Source: Acidimicrobiaceae bacterium (GTDB lineage Bacteria > Actinomycetota > Acidimicrobiia > Acidimicrobiales > RAAP-2). From it: 42,344 nucleotides of DNA. The first letter of the stretch is position 1. The number at the start of each line of letters is the position of its first letter. The position numbers were made by a program, and so were the translations under genes. The DNA lies in contig PMFA01000001.1 in the NCBI GenBank assembly GCA_003155915.1, forward strand, positions 41,717-84,060. Reading direction: 5' to 3'. The notes under the pieces were generated by a model. It was not told the DNA's origin. It made no database searches and saw only the letters and a list, made by a program, of their open reading frames with translations. Shown here piece after piece: positions 8,051 to 17,564 of the stretch.

Positions 8051-9205
8051 GTGCCCGTAAGACGAACGCCCCGTCGCACGGCGCCCGTGGAGGAGCCGGA
8101 GGAAGAAGAGGTCCCCGAATCTCGTCGCCGAAGAATTCTTCGCATCGCTGACGTCAACTCGGTACCGGTCCTCACGATTCTCTTCGCGGTCTTCACCGTG
8201 GCCGCGGTGTACCTCTCGGGCCAGCTGATCTATCACCTGCGCGACCTCTTGTTGCTGGGCCTGGTCGGCGGCTTCGTCACGTTGATCCTCAATCCGGTCG
8301 TCGTCTCGCTGCAGCACTGGGGCGTGAAGCGTCGCGGGGGAGCGGTGGCCATTGTCACGTTCGTCGCACTCTTGATCTTCTTGGGTCTCGCCGTCTTGTT
8401 CGGCTACCCGCTCATCAACGGCATCACGCATTTCGCGACGGCGCTTCCGCGTTACGTCAACCGAGCCCAGCACGGTCAGGGTTGGATCGGACATCTCTTT
8501 CGCAAGTACCACGTTGAATCGTGGGTGAAGCGCAACTCGAGTCACCTCACCTCGCTCGCGACCGGTTTGGGCAAGCCGGCACTCGCGCTCGGCAAGGGTG
8601 CGATTTCGGCGGTCTTGTCACTCGTGTTCGTCTTCACGTTCGTCATCTTGTTGCTGATCGAAGCACCCAAGATTCGACGGTCGTTGACGAAATTGGTGGC
8701 CCCCGAACGAGCCAAGCGTTTTCGCCACATCGGGCGCATCATCTCGCGCTCGGTGTCGGGCTACATCCTGGGCGACATGTTGACGTCACTCGCCGCGGGC
8801 CTCGTGGTCTTCGTCACCCTGTTGATCGTCGGCGTGCCCTACGCGTTTTTGTGGGCGCTGTGGGTCGCGCTGGTTGATTTCCTGCCGACGATTGGCGGCG
8901 CGTTGGCCGGCGTCCCGACGGTGCTCTTCGCGTTCGCCCACTCACTCACCGCGGGTCTCGTCACGATGATTGTCTTCCTCATCTACACCCAAGTCGAGAA
9001 TCACGTCTTGAACCCGATCGTCATGAGCCGCACCGTGAAGATCAATCCGTTGCTCGTGTTCGTCGCCGTCCTGATCGGTGCCGACCTGGGCGCCTGGGTC
9101 GCGGGATTGGCCGGCGGATTCGTCGCGGTCCTGCTCGCCGTGCCCATCGCGGCGACGATTCAGGTCATCGTGCGCGAGTGGTGGCGCGCGAGCGAACCGG
9201 AGTAG
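8051..9205 (+). CDS. AI-2E family (PerM-type) membrane protein
   Basis: A 384-residue integral membrane protein of the AI-2E transporter/PerM family, whose members include autoinducer exporters and sodium-proton antiporters. After a charged cytoplasmic N-terminus (PVEEPEEEEVPESRRRR) there are about eight hydrophobic segments, with the family features VLLLIEAPKIRRSL before a domain that ends in GYILGDMLTSL, and the conserved late segment FLPTIGGALAGVP followed by YTQVENHVLNPIVMSRTV. GTG at 8051 is the earliest usable start in frame and has no clear ribosome binding site. Substrate unknown. Confidence 0.9.
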   Translation: MPVRRTPRRTAPVEEPEEEEVPESRRRRILRIADVNSVPVLTILFAVFTVAAVYLSGQLIYHLRDLLLLGLVGGFVTLILNPVVVSLQHWGVKRRGGAVAIVTFVALLIFLGLAVLFGYPLINGITHFATALPRYVNRAQHGQGWIGHLFRKYHVESWVKRNSSHLTSLATGLGKPALALGKGAISAVLSLVFVFTFVILLLIEAPKIRRSLTKLVAPERAKRFRHIGRIISRSVSGYILGDMLTSLAAGLVVFVTLLIVGVPYAFLWALWVALVDFLPTIGGALAGVPTVLFAFAHSLTAGLVTMIVFLIYTQVENHVLNPIVMSRTVKINPLLVFVAVLIGADLGAWVAGLAGGFVAVLLAVPIAATIQVIVREWWRASEPE

Positions 9206-9235
9206 GCGAATCCGGCGGCGTTGTCGCGGCCGGGA

Positions 9236-10003
9236 CTACAGCGGCGTGACGTAGGCGCCGTGAATACCGCCGTCGACCATGAACGTCGTCGCGGTGACGA
9301 ACGAGGCGTCGTCACTGGCGAGAAACAGCACCGCGTTGGCGATCTCTTCGGGCTCGCCGAAGCGCCCCATCGGTACGTGCACGAGGCGGCGCGCGGCGCG
9401 TTCGGGGTCCTTTGCGAAGAGCTCGATCAACAGCGGCGTGTTGACCGGTCCCGGGCACAGCGCGTTCACGCGAATATTCTCGCGCGCGAACTGGACGGCG
9501 AGCTCACGACTCATCGCCAGCACGCCGCCCTTGGACGCGGTGTAGGAGATCTGTGACGTCGCCGATCCGAGGACCGCGACGAAGGACGCCGTATTTATGA
9601 TCGAGCCGCCGCCTCGCTTTTGCAGATGCGGGATGCCGTACTTGCAGCAGAGGTAGACCGAGGTCAAATTGACGTCCTGGACCCGCTTCCACGCGTCCAG
9701 ACCGGTCGTGAGGATCGAGTCGTCGTCGGCCGGAGAGATGCCGGCGTTATTGAAGAGCACGTCGATGCCGCCGTAGACCTCGGCGGTTTTTTCGTACATC
9801 GCGACCACGCTGTGCTCGTCGGCGACGTTCACCTTCACGAAGAGTCCGCCGATCTCCGCGGCGACCTCGGGCCCGTGCTGGTCGTCGAAGTCCGCCACGA
9901 CCACACTCGCACCTTCGGCGGCGAAACGTCGCGCGGTCGCTCGACCGATGCCGCTCGCCGCGCCGGTGATGACCGCAACCTTGTTGTCCAAACGACCCAT
10001 CAT
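9236..10003 (-). CDS. Short-chain dehydrogenase/reductase
   Basis: A 255-residue classical SDR, NAD(P)-dependent and cytoplasmic. It has the Rossmann glycine motif TGAASGIG (residues 13-20), an acidic residue ending strand 2 (VVADFD, favouring NAD), NNAG, the catalytic Ser in [10 protein letters not shown] and YTASKG with catalytic Tyr and Lys, and the PGPVNTPL loop. The ATG overlaps the stop of the upstream aldehyde dehydrogenase by 4 bases and a second ATG follows at once. It is the third gene of an operon with a glutamine-synthetase-like ligase and an aldehyde dehydrogenase; the same trio with an SDR occurs beside glnA4 in mycobacteria. It may oxidise an alcohol intermediate of the same pathway. 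Confidence 0.93.
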   Translation of the reverse strand: MMGRLDNKVAVITGAASGIGRATARRFAAEGASVVVADFDDQHGPEVAAEIGGLFVKVNVADEHSVVAMYEKTAEVYGGIDVLFNNAGISPADDDSILTTGLDAWKRVQDVNLTSVYLCCKYGIPHLQKRGGGSIINTASFVAVLGSATSQISYTASKGGVLAMSRELAVQFARENIRVNALCPGPVNTPLLIELFAKDPERAARRLVHVPMGRFGEPEEIANAVLFLASDDASFVTATTFMVDGGIHGAYVTPL

Positions 10004-11361
10004 TCCTCCGTTGAAATAAAAACGTTCTTCTCTTCACTGAAACTGCGCAGGGCGTCCGGACCCAGCTCGCGTCCGATGCCGGACTGCTTGTAGCCCCCGA
10101 AGGGCGTCGAGTAGCGAACCGACGAGTTCGAGTTGACCGAGAGCGCGCCGGTCTCGATCCCGCGCGCGACGCGCAGGGCTCGTCCGACGTCGCGCGTCCA
10201 AATCGATCCGGAGAGTCCGTAGGGACTGTCATTCGCGATGCGGATCGCCTCGGCCTCGTTCTCGAAACGAAGCACCGATACGACGGGACCGAAGATCTCT
10301 TCGCGAAAGGCGCGGTCCGTGCCGTCGGCGGACTCGAGCACCGTCGGCGGGTACCAGAAACCTGGGCCGCTCGGGGCGCTGCCCTTGAAGGCGACCGACG
10401 CCTCGTCGACGAAGGAGTCAACGCTCGTGCGCTGTCCCGCGGAGATCAGTGGCCCCATCTCCGCGTGTTCGTCGGACGGATCGAGGACGCGGAAGTTCTT
10501 GACCGCGACTTCGAAGAGCTCCATGAAGCGCTCGTAGGCCGACGCCTCGACGAGGATTCGCGAGCGCGCGCAGCAGTCCTGGCCGGCGTTGTCAAAGACC
10601 GCCGACGGTGCGCCGGCGGCGGCGCGCTCTAAGTCCGCGTCGGCGAAGATGACGTTGGCGCTCTTGCCGCCGAGTTCGAGCGTCACGCGCTTCACCTGCT
10701 CGGCGCAACCGGCCATCACTTTTTTGCCCATGTCACTCGAACCGGTGAAGCAGACCTTGCGCACGGCTTCGTGCGTGACGAAGCGCCAGCCCACGACGCC
10801 GCCGTCACCGGGGAGAACCTGGAAGACGCCCTCGGGCAGACCGGCTTCGAGGCCGAGTTCGGCGAGTCGCATCGCCGTAAGGGGCGTCAGCGTCGCGGGC
10901 TTCAGGACGACGGTGTTGCCAGCCGCCAAGGCCGGCGCGAAGCCCCAACCGGCGATCGGCATGGGAAAGTTCCACGGCACGATGATGCCGACGACGCCGA
11001 GCGGTTCGTAGAACGTCAGATCGACGCCGCCCTCGACGGGAATCTGCTTTCCGCTGTGACGTTCGGGCGCACCGGAGTAGTAGGCGAGGACGTTGCGAAC
11101 GTTGCCGGCCTCCCAGCGAGCGTTCCCGATCGTGTGGCCCGAGTTGGCGACCTCCAACTGGGCTAACTCTTCGACGTGTTCGTCGACCACTTGGGCGAAT
11201 CGTCGCAGCAGATGCGCTCGCCTCGCGGGCGTGAGGTCACGCCACGCGGTCGCGACGCTGGCCGCGAGCGCAATGGCGCGGTCGGTCGCCTCGAGATCGA
11301 AGAGTTCGATCTTCGTGACCGGCTCTTCGGTGGCGGGGTTGAGAACCGACAGTGTGCTCAT
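10000..11361 (-). CDS. Aldehyde dehydrogenase (NAD-dependent)
   Basis: A 453-residue aldehyde dehydrogenase. Signature segments are PWNFPM, the cofactor region [11 protein letters not shown], the general-base Glu in [14 protein letters not shown] and the catalytic Cys in [10 protein letters not shown], followed by [13 protein letters not shown]. The operon context, between a glutamine-synthetase-like ligase and an SDR with 4-base overlaps on both sides, suggests oxidation of a gamma-glutamyl aminoaldehyde (as PuuC does for gamma-glutamyl-gamma-aminobutyraldehyde) or a related aldehyde. Substrate is inferred from neighbours only. The family usually runs to 480-500 residues, so this is a slightly compact member, closest in look to betaine/gamma-aminobutyraldehyde dehydrogenases. 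Confidence 0.93.
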   Translation of the reverse strand: MSTLSVLNPATEEPVTKIELFDLEATDRAIALAASVATAWRDLTPARRAHLLRRFAQVVDEHVEELAQLEVANSGHTIGNARWEAGNVRNVLAYYSGAPERHSGKQIPVEGGVDLTFYEPLGVVGIIVPWNFPMPIAGWGFAPALAAGNTVVLKPATLTPLTAMRLAELGLEAGLPEGVFQVLPGDGGVVGWRFVTHEAVRKVCFTGSSDMGKKVMAGCAEQVKRVTLELGGKSANVIFADADLERAAAGAPSAVFDNAGQDCCARSRILVEASAYERFMELFEVAVKNFRVLDPSDEHAEMGPLISAGQRTSVDSFVDEASVAFKGSAPSGPGFWYPPTVLESADGTDRAFREEIFGPVVSVLRFENEAEAIRIANDSPYGLSGSIWTRDVGRALRVARGIETGALSVNSNSSVRYSTPFGGYKQSGIGRELGPDALRSFSEEKNVFISTEE

Positions 11362-12725
11362 AGACGTTCGAATCCTCGGTAGCGCTCCCAGTCGGTGACG
11401 GCCGCGTTGAAGGCGTCGACCTCGACGCGCGCGGCGTGCACGTAGTGATCGACGACCTCGTCACCGAAGGCCGCCCTCGCGACCAGGCTCTGGTCAAACA
11501 GATCGGTCGCTTCGGCGAGCGTCGTCGGCACACGGGCCGAGTCGGCCCCGTAGGCGTTGCCGACGAAGGCCGGACCCAACTCGAGGTTGTCGTCGACGCC
11601 CTGAAGACCGGCCGCGACGAGGGCGGCGATCGCGAGGTACGGGTTCACGTCGCCACCGGGGATCCGGCACTCGAAGCGCAGTGACGGGCCGTGACCGACG
11701 ACGCGAAACGCGCAGGTGCGGTTGTCGTGTCCCCAGAGCAGCGCCGTCGGCGCGAACGATCCGGCGACGAAGCGCTTGTAGCTGTTGATATTCGGCGCGA
11801 GCAGCATCGAGAAGTCGCGCGAGTGCGCGAGCAGTCCCGCGAGGAATTGTTCGAAGACGTCGGAGAAGCCGTGATCACGATCGCCCGCGAAGACCGGCTG
11901 ATTATCTTTATCGCGCAGCGAGAGATGAATGTGACAGGAGTTGCCCTCGCGCTGGTCGTACTTCGCCATGAAGGTGAGGCTCACGCCCTCTTGGGCCGCG
12001 ATCTCCTTCGCGCCCAGTTTGAACAGACTGTGCTCGTCGGACTTCTCGACGAGCGTGTCGTACTTGAAGGCGACTTCGTGTTGTCCGAAGTTGCACTCGC
12101 CCTTGACGGACTCCACGACCATGCCGGCCGAGCGCATCGAGCGCCGGATGCGACCGAGCAACGGTTCGATGCGCGACGTTCCCTGGATCGAGTAGTCGAC
12201 GTTGTACTGGTTCACCGGCGTCATGTCGCGGTAGCCGGCCTCCCAGGCCTGCTCGTAGGTGTCCTCGAAAACGATGAACTCCAGTTCGGTGCCGGTGATG
12301 CCGGTCCAGCCGCGCTCTTCGAGTCGCGCGACCTGAGCGAGAAGGATCTGGCGCGGCGACGGCGCCACGGGAACGCCCTCCACGGTCTCCACGTCAGCGA
12401 AGATGATGACCGTCTTGTCGTGCCACGGCACCAGGCGGGTCGAGGAGAAATCCGGCTTGAACGCGAGGTCGCCGTAGCCGCGCTCCCACGATGTCAGGGC
12501 GAAGCCGTCAACCGTGCGCATGTCGACATCGGAGGCGAGAAGGTAGCTGCAACCCTCGACGACGCCGTCGGCCAATTCGTCGAAGAAGTAGGAAGCGTCG
12601 AGACGTTTACCCTGCAACCGGCCCTGCATGTCGGTGATGGCGACGATGATGGTGTCGATCTCGCCCTCTTCGACCAATGCCACGAGTTCCTCACGCGATG
12701 GCCGGCCGCTGTTGTGTGTCGTCAC
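11358..12725 (-). CDS. Glutamine-synthetase-like gamma-glutamyl amine ligase
   Basis: A 455-residue member of the glutamine synthetase superfamily, of the PuuA/GlnA3/GlnA4 type rather than true GlnA. It keeps the catalytic core: GTELEFIVF (metal-binding Glu), [13 protein letters not shown], the [11 protein letters not shown] region, the arginine-bearing loop [20 protein letters not shown] and [16 protein letters not shown]. The conserved Tyr of adenylylation-controlled GlnA is not evident, and the N-terminus has an [19 protein letters not shown] strand typical of these paralogues. Such enzymes ligate glutamate to putrescine, other polyamines or ethanolamine as the first step of their breakdown. 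GTG start with GAGGAG 5 bases upstream; first gene of the operon and divergent from a permease. Confidence 0.9.
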   Translation of the reverse strand: MTTHNSGRPSREELVALVEEGEIDTIIVAITDMQGRLQGKRLDASYFFDELADGVVEGCSYLLASDVDMRTVDGFALTSWERGYGDLAFKPDFSSTRLVPWHDKTVIIFADVETVEGVPVAPSPRQILLAQVARLEERGWTGITGTELEFIVFEDTYEQAWEAGYRDMTPVNQYNVDYSIQGTSRIEPLLGRIRRSMRSAGMVVESVKGECNFGQHEVAFKYDTLVEKSDEHSLFKLGAKEIAAQEGVSLTFMAKYDQREGNSCHIHLSLRDKDNQPVFAGDRDHGFSDVFEQFLAGLLAHSRDFSMLLAPNINSYKRFVAGSFAPTALLWGHDNRTCAFRVVGHGPSLRFECRIPGGDVNPYLAIAALVAAGLQGVDDNLELGPAFVGNAYGADSARVPTTLAEATDLFDQSLVARAAFGDEVVDHYVHAARVEVDAFNAAVTDWERYRGFERL

Positions 12726-13197
12726 GTGTGCTCCTCGGATTCGCGGCGCCCGACCAGTGCGGACGAGGACAGTTTTCCAATCTTGGTGTCGAGGCTACTC
12801 AATGAACACAGCGACGATTTCTCGAAAGAGGTGTGGCCCCGAGTGCTTCGACGGCGATGAAGGTCGTCGAGAGTGTTCGTCTCGTGAGCACCTTCACGTG
12901 TGAGATCTGAGTGTCACTTCACGGGAAGAGCCACGGGGACATCTCGTACGGCCGTGATGTTCGTCAGGACCAAACGTTTCCGGATACGGCCGATCACGTG
13001 GCGCGGTTTTTAACAGAGCGAACACATTTCCCCGTGCTCGAAGCCCGCAGAAGTTCTATCATCTCGCACAATGGTATAGGCCATTGGAACCGGGGGGTTC
13101 GAAGTGTCCGACGATAGTGTCACCATCGCACAGACCGCGTTAAGCGGCGTCGTCGATCGCACCACGTCCCACCGGACCAAAACTTGGGGAGGGCCCA
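12726..13197. promoter_or_regulatory. Divergent control region of the amine-catabolism locus
   Basis: A 472-base gap separates the ligase operon from the permease gene, long enough for two promoters and a regulator site. It holds a dyad at 13069-13086 (listed separately). I see no plausible small gene; the open frames here lack ribosome sites and family resemblance. No regulator gene lies beside it, so the controlling protein must be encoded elsewhere. Confidence 0.5.
13069..13086. promoter_or_regulatory. Dyad, possible operator of the permease
   Basis: A perfect inverted repeat CAATGG, a 6-base spacer, CCATTG, about 110 bases before the permease start. The inner TGG-N6-CCA form is compatible with GntR/FadR-like regulators, but this is a guess from shape alone. 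Confidence 0.35.
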
Positions 13198-14784
13198 ATG
13201 AGCGATAGCTCTAAAACGCTGTCATCGGACGAGGAGCGGCTCGCCGCCCTCGGCTACAAACAGGAGCTCAACCGCGGTTGGAGCGGGTTCTCCAACTTCG
13301 CGATTTCGCTCACGATCATCTGCGTCCTCAGCGGCTGCTTCACGACCTTCGGACAGGCGTGGAACGACGGCGGCCCGATTGCGATTTCGATCGGCTGGCC
13401 GCTGATCAGCCTCCTTGTCCTCCTCGTCGGGCTTTCGATGGCCGAGCTCGCTTCGAAGTACCCGACCGCGGGCGGCATCTACTACTGGGCGTACAGCCTC
13501 GGCGGCGTGCGCTGGGCGTGGTTCACGGGTTGGTTCAACCTGCTCGGCCTCATCGCAATCACCGCCGCGGTCGACTACGGCGCCGCGTCGTTCCTGAACT
13601 CGGTCCTCGCCCTTTACGGGTTCCACTTCATCATCAACTGTACGACGACGAGCCCTTCGACGATCCTGCACAATACGTTCATCCTGTTCGTCGTCATCCT
13701 CGCCCTCCACAGCGTCATCAACGTCTTCTCCTCACACCTCGTGTCGCTGCTGAACCGGATTTCGGCCTGGTGGATGCTCGGCGGAGTGATCGCGATCGTG
13801 GGCATACTTATCTTCGGACCCTCCACGCACCAGAGCGCCTCGTTCGTATTCTCACATCGGATCAACAACAGTGGATTCTCGGGACACTTCTACTGGTTCA
13901 TGATCTTGCCGCTCGGCTTCTTGCTCACCATGTACACGTTCACCGGCTACGACGCCTCTGCGCACTTGTCAGAAGAGACGCACGACGCCGAGCGCGCCGC
14001 CCCGCGCGGGCTGTGGACGTCGATCGCCTATTCGGCGGTCGGCGGATGGGCGCTGCTGCTCGGGCTCACCTTCGCGGCAACCCACCTCGCCGCGATCAAC
14101 GCGGGCGGTGGCGGAGCGATTCCGATCATCGAGTCGTCGCTCAGCACCAGTCTTGCGAAGCTCGTCCTCGACATCTCAACTATCGGACAGCTGTTCTGTG
14201 GGATGGGCTGCGTGGCGGCCGCCTCGCGCATGGTGTTCGCGTTCTCGCGCGACGGCGCCGTGCCGGGCCATGCGCTGTGGCGAAAACTGAACAAGCACCG
14301 GACGCCGACGTGGGCGGTCCTCTTCGTGGTCGTCCTCTCGCTCATCATCACGATTCCGGCCCTGTTCGGCAACAAGGCCGGTTTCCCGGTGGCCTTCTTC
14401 GCGGTCACCTCGATCACGACGATCGGGCTCTACATCGCTTACATCCTGCCGGTCTTCCTCCGCTGGCGAATGGGTGACAAGTTCGAGCCCGGGGTGTGGA
14501 ACCTGGGCAAGCATTACAAATGGATCAACGTCATCGCCATGGTCTGGGTCGTGATTTGCGTGGTCATTTTCTGTCTGCCGACGGGACCCGCGGCGGTTCC
14601 GTGGGACAGCGGCTTCAATTGGGATGACTTCAACTACGCGCCACTCGTCACTATCGCTCTGGCCCTCGGGGTCTGGATCGCCTGGGTGGCCGGTGCCAAG
14701 AATACGTTCAAGGGCCCGGTGAGGACGGTCGACGATCCCGACGTCGGCACGCCGACGGATCCGGCGCTCATGCCAACGAATTGA
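13198..14784 (+). CDS. APC-family amino acid/amine permease
   Basis: A 528-residue inner-membrane permease of the amino acid-polyamine-organocation superfamily, amino acid/choline subfamily. About 12 hydrophobic segments are visible. The first helix region has the family motif RGWSGFSNFAISLTIICVLSG, then MAELASKYPTAGGIYYWAY in helix 2, and the helix 6 loop FTGYDASAHLSEETHDAERAAPRG. Relatives carry GABA, choline, ethanolamine or polyamines. GGGGAGGG stands 4 bases before the ATG. Being divergent from the gamma-glutamyl ligase operon, it most likely imports that operon's substrate. Substrate not determined. Confidence 0.92.
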   Translation: MSDSSKTLSSDEERLAALGYKQELNRGWSGFSNFAISLTIICVLSGCFTTFGQAWNDGGPIAISIGWPLISLLVLLVGLSMAELASKYPTAGGIYYWAYSLGGVRWAWFTGWFNLLGLIAITAAVDYGAASFLNSVLALYGFHFIINCTTTSPSTILHNTFILFVVILALHSVINVFSSHLVSLLNRISAWWMLGGVIAIVGILIFGPSTHQSASFVFSHRINNSGFSGHFYWFMILPLGFLLTMYTFTGYDASAHLSEETHDAERAAPRGLWTSIAYSAVGGWALLLGLTFAATHLAAINAGGGGAIPIIESSLSTSLAKLVLDISTIGQLFCGMGCVAAASRMVFAFSRDGAVPGHALWRKLNKHRTPTWAVLFVVVLSLIITIPALFGNKAGFPVAFFAVTSITTIGLYIAYILPVFLRWRMGDKFEPGVWNLGKHYKWINVIAMVWVVICVVIFCLPTGPAAVPWDSGFNWDDFNYAPLVTIALALGVWIAWVAGAKNTFKGPVRTVDDPDVGTPTDPALMPTN

Positions 14785-14932
14785 GCCGCGAAGCGATCCG
14801 GCGGATTGAGGCTTCGTAGGCAACGCCTGCCTTGTCACCGACACCACTTCAGCGATTGGCGTAGCGGTGAGGGAAGTGGGGACTTCGTGGATTAACGGCG
14901 ACCGTTGTCAAACTCCCATTTGAGGAGTCGCC

Positions 14933-15667
14933 GTGACATTGATCGAGAGAACTGATGATGTGAACTCGTGTTGGCGCGACCTCGCCGATGTGTTGAAGTC
15001 CGGGATTTCGCGTGTGCTGCTCTACGGTCCGTCGGGAACGGGCAAGACGTACGCGGCGCTGCACCACGGTGTCGGGAGTGTTCCCGCGGAACGCCTGGTG
15101 TGCACCGAGGACCTCACTTCGGGTGAGATCACCGGTACGTGGATGCCGGTGGGCGAGAACCGTTGGGAGTGGCGCGAGGGACCGGCGATCCGCGCCTGGC
15201 GCGGTTCGGGAGGTGTGGGTGGACGTCTCGTGGTCGACGAAATCGACCGCGCCTCGGGTGACGCGCTCAGTACTCTGCTCGCGATGACCGACTCACCGGA
15301 GTCAGCCAGGTGGCGTAATCCCGAGACCAGCGAATGGGTACGTCCGGGTCCGCAGTTCTCGGTCGTGATGACGACGAACGTCGACGATCTCGAGGACATC
15401 GCGCCGTCTTTGCGCGACCGCTTCCCAGTGGCCATCTGCATCGACCGACCGCACTGCTCTGCGTTGGCGAGTCTGAGCGACGACCTGCGCGCGCCGGCCC
15501 TGGCCGGTTCGCTGGGACCGGCGAGCCGGCGCGTGTCTCTGCGCAGCTTCTACGCTTTCGACCAGCTGCGCCGACACCTGGGAACCTCGCGCGCCGCGCA
15601 ACTGGTCTTTGGCGAGGACGCCGCGCTCAGTGTCCTCGACGCGTTGGCGATTGCCGCGATCGCGTGA
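14933..15667 (+). CDS. MoxR-like AAA+ ATPase
   Basis: A 244-residue AAA+ ATPase, cytoplasmic. Walker A is GPSGTGKT (residues 32-39), Walker B LVVDEID (99-105), sensor 1 TTN (147-149), and an arginine-finger-like SLRDRF follows at about 159. The region between the Walker motifs has ITGTWMPVGENRWEWREGPA, the insert typical of the MoxR/CobS/AAA_5 branch, where ATPases act on a partner with a von Willebrand A domain, usually as a chaperone or metal-insertion pair. It is shorter than most MoxR proteins (about 300). GTG start with GAGGAG. The stop overlaps the next start (GTGA), so the two proteins are translationally coupled. Confidence 0.9.
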   Translation: MTLIERTDDVNSCWRDLADVLKSGISRVLLYGPSGTGKTYAALHHGVGSVPAERLVCTEDLTSGEITGTWMPVGENRWEWREGPAIRAWRGSGGVGGRLVVDEIDRASGDALSTLLAMTDSPESARWRNPETSEWVRPGPQFSVVMTTNVDDLEDIAPSLRDRFPVAICIDRPHCSALASLSDDLRAPALAGSLGPASRRVSLRSFYAFDQLRRHLGTSRAAQLVFGEDAALSVLDALAIAAIA

Positions 15668-17016
15668 GGGCGCTCGTGCACCCGGAGTTGGTGACCGGTC
15701 GCGAGGACGGCTTCGTGAGCGCTGCGTGGACGGTGAAGCCCGGTTCGACACGTCGGGGTGAGGCGAGTTGCAACCTAACCGAGCGAATCCTCGAGATTCC
15801 CCTCGGCAATGACGCGACGTCACGCGTCGTGCGGGCGCACGAACTGATGCACGCGCGAGTGAGCCCCCACGTGATCGAACACTACGGCGCGCTCGATGAT
15901 GTGTCACCGCGAGCTCTCGAGTGCGCCGAGGAACTTCGCATCAACACGCTCATCGCCCGCCTGGATTTCGACGTGACACTGTTGCACGACGGATCGGAGA
16001 AGAATGGTGCGCGTCGCGTCGCCGAGAGCGGCGACTGGTCCGAAGCACTCTGTTTTCTCATGGCCGTACTCAGTACCGGGGGCGAGAAGGAGTATCTCGC
16101 GGGTATCCGACAGGTCGAGCCGTCGTGGATGTCGGGACTTCGAGCGGTGCGCAAACGCGCGCTCGCCCTCATGAACGCCCTCGCCAGTCCGACCCTCGCC
16201 GCGACCCGATTGAACGATGAACAGTTGCCCAGTGGATACGCGAACGCCACCATCGTGCTCGCTCGTCTCCTCACACAATCGATGAACGCACGACCCCCGA
16301 CGACTCCCGAGGAACTTCGCTCGTTTCGCCGCTCGCTTGAACCGGGCGGTCGTCGAGCGCCGACCGGAAAGTTTGCGCCACTTCGATTCGACGAGAACGT
16401 GACGATGTCACTTCGTCCGCGCGGCGAGGGACTGCGTCGTGCGCGACCGAGCACGACTGGTTCGACCATGCGCTATCCCAGCCGACTTCTCTCCGACGAG
16501 CGAAAGCGTGCCTTCGCTCGTCGCTCGACGTTCCACGGTGGGATCGTGATCGTCGATCAGTCCGGATCGATGGACATCGACGAGGCGTCGTTGTCGATGC
16601 TGCTTCGCCGTGCCCCCGACGCTCTCGTGGTTGGCTACAGCCACCGTCCGGGCGACAACGGGCTCACCCCCAACGTGTGGATCATGGCCGATCGGGGATC
16701 GGTCGCGACGACGATTCGCTCCGGCAACATCGGCAACGGCGTCGACGGCGCGGTACTCGCGTGGGCGCTGCGCCGTCGGCGAAACACCGAGCCGATTGTC
16801 TGGGTCACCGACGGTCAAGTCACTGACTCGCACGACCACCCCGATGACGGACTGACGCTCCAGTGCGCCGAATTGGTCCGGCGCCACCGAATCCGACTCG
16901 TGAAGGAGCTCGGTGGCGCTGGGCGGGCCCTTTCGTACAGTCGAACGACGAGCCGTTCCCAGTGGCGCGAATTTGGCCGCTTGGGCCGAAAACTCCTGGA
17001 AATGCACGCGTTTTAG
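15664..17016 (+). CDS. HExxH metallopeptidase-like and VWA domain fusion
   Basis: A 450-residue protein joining two modules. Near the N-terminus HELMH (residues 59-63) is a zinc-peptidase HExxH motif, and a Glu-rich helix 20-30 residues later (ALECAEELRIN) could give the third ligand. The C-terminal third is a von Willebrand A domain: strand VIVDQSGSMD (296-304) holds the MIDAS DxSxS, and VTDG (381-384) the later MIDAS acid. The middle is helical and Arg/Pro rich. The layout recalls the DUF2201 family (metallopeptidase-like plus VWA-like) often paired with MoxR ATPases. GTG at 15664 overlaps the ATPase stop by 4 bases; a far upstream start in the same frame would run through the ATPase gene and is rejected. 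Proteolytic activity is untested. Confidence 0.85.
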   Translation: MRALVHPELVTGREDGFVSAAWTVKPGSTRRGEASCNLTERILEIPLGNDATSRVVRAHELMHARVSPHVIEHYGALDDVSPRALECAEELRINTLIARLDFDVTLLHDGSEKNGARRVAESGDWSEALCFLMAVLSTGGEKEYLAGIRQVEPSWMSGLRAVRKRALALMNALASPTLAATRLNDEQLPSGYANATIVLARLLTQSMNARPPTTPEELRSFRRSLEPGGRRAPTGKFAPLRFDENVTMSLRPRGEGLRRARPSTTGSTMRYPSRLLSDERKRAFARRSTFHGGIVIVDQSGSMDIDEASLSMLLRRAPDALVVGYSHRPGDNGLTPNVWIMADRGSVATTIRSGNIGNGVDGAVLAWALRRRRNTEPIVWVTDGQVTDSHDHPDDGLTLQCAELVRRHRIRLVKELGGAGRALSYSRTTSRSQWREFGRLGRKLLEMHAF

Positions 17017-17043
17017 CCCCTTTGTCACAGCGGCAATTTACTA

Positions 17044-17089
17044 TTGCAACGAACACTTGTTCGCCTTACACTATACGAACAGGTGTTCG
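17044..17089 (+). promoter_or_regulatory. SOS promoter with two LexA boxes
   Basis: Two exact actinobacterial-type LexA boxes, CGAAC-ACTT-GTTCG at 17050-17063 and CGAAC-AGGT-GTTCG at 17076-17089, centres 26 bases apart. A promoter fits on them: TTGCAA at 17044-17049, a 17-base spacer, TACACT at 17067-17072. Box 1 fills the spacer and box 2 covers the expected start of transcription, so LexA would shut the promoter. It drives the LysM gene and probably nrdR, the PIG-L gene and dinB behind it. Confidence 0.9.
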
Positions 17090-17104
17090 TGAAAGGGGTC
17101 GGCC

Positions 17105-17533
17105 ATGGCGGCAGTCGAGGTTGTGGAGTTCGAGGAGTTCGAAGAATATGACGCGCGACCGTACCTGCGACTGGTCACCACGCCACAGGTCTTTCGCGCT
17201 GGTCCGTCATTGGCGAAGCGTCGTGCGGCCCGGGCGCGAATGATGAAACGGCGCCGACGCACACTGGTCGCGTTCGCGCTGTTGCTCGGATTGGTCATCT
17301 TGGCCTGGCCCGGACACGCCTTCGGGGGACAGAGCGGCGCGGGACTCCCGAGCGACCTGGCCAACAGTTCCGTCCTCGCCTCAGGTATGAACTACGTGGT
17401 CCAGCCCGGTGACACGGTCAGTTCGATCGCTCGAATGATGAATCCGGTCGACCCGAAAGTCGCCCGGACGGAGCTGGTGCGCGAGCTCGATTCGTCGGTC
17501 GTGGTACCCGGCGAGCGAGTCCTAATCCCCTAA
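17105..17533 (+). CDS. LysM membrane protein, likely SOS cell-division inhibitor
   Basis: A 142-residue protein with a cytoplasmic acidic then basic N-terminus (EVVEFEEFEEYD; RRAARARMMKRRRR), one membrane segment at about 53-72 (TLVAFALLLGLVILAWPG) and an outside LysM domain at about 94-141 (YVVQPGDTVSSIARMM ... VVVPGERVLIP) that binds peptidoglycan. This is the layout of SOS-induced division inhibitors that sit beside lexA and nrdR, such as YneA of Bacillus and Rv2719c of Mycobacterium tuberculosis. Two LexA boxes lie on its promoter, which supports that role. GGTCGG upstream is a weak ribosome site. It is first in a row of four genes on this strand. Confidence 0.85.
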   Translation: MAAVEVVEFEEFEEYDARPYLRLVTTPQVFRAGPSLAKRRAARARMMKRRRRTLVAFALLLGLVILAWPGHAFGGQSGAGLPSDLANSSVLASGMNYVVQPGDTVSSIARMMNPVDPKVARTELVRELDSSVVVPGERVLIP

Positions 17534-17564
17534 ATTTCAAGGGATTTGGGTGTATCCTCAAGGC

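Noticed and set aside
14785-14932. Terminator after the APC permease
   Set aside because: GAAGC/GCTTC pairing is too short, with a large loop and no T-run.
15334-15663. N-terminal extension of the VWA protein
   Set aside because: It runs through the ATPase gene in another frame and has no family residues; the GTG at 15664 overlaps the ATPase stop in the usual way.
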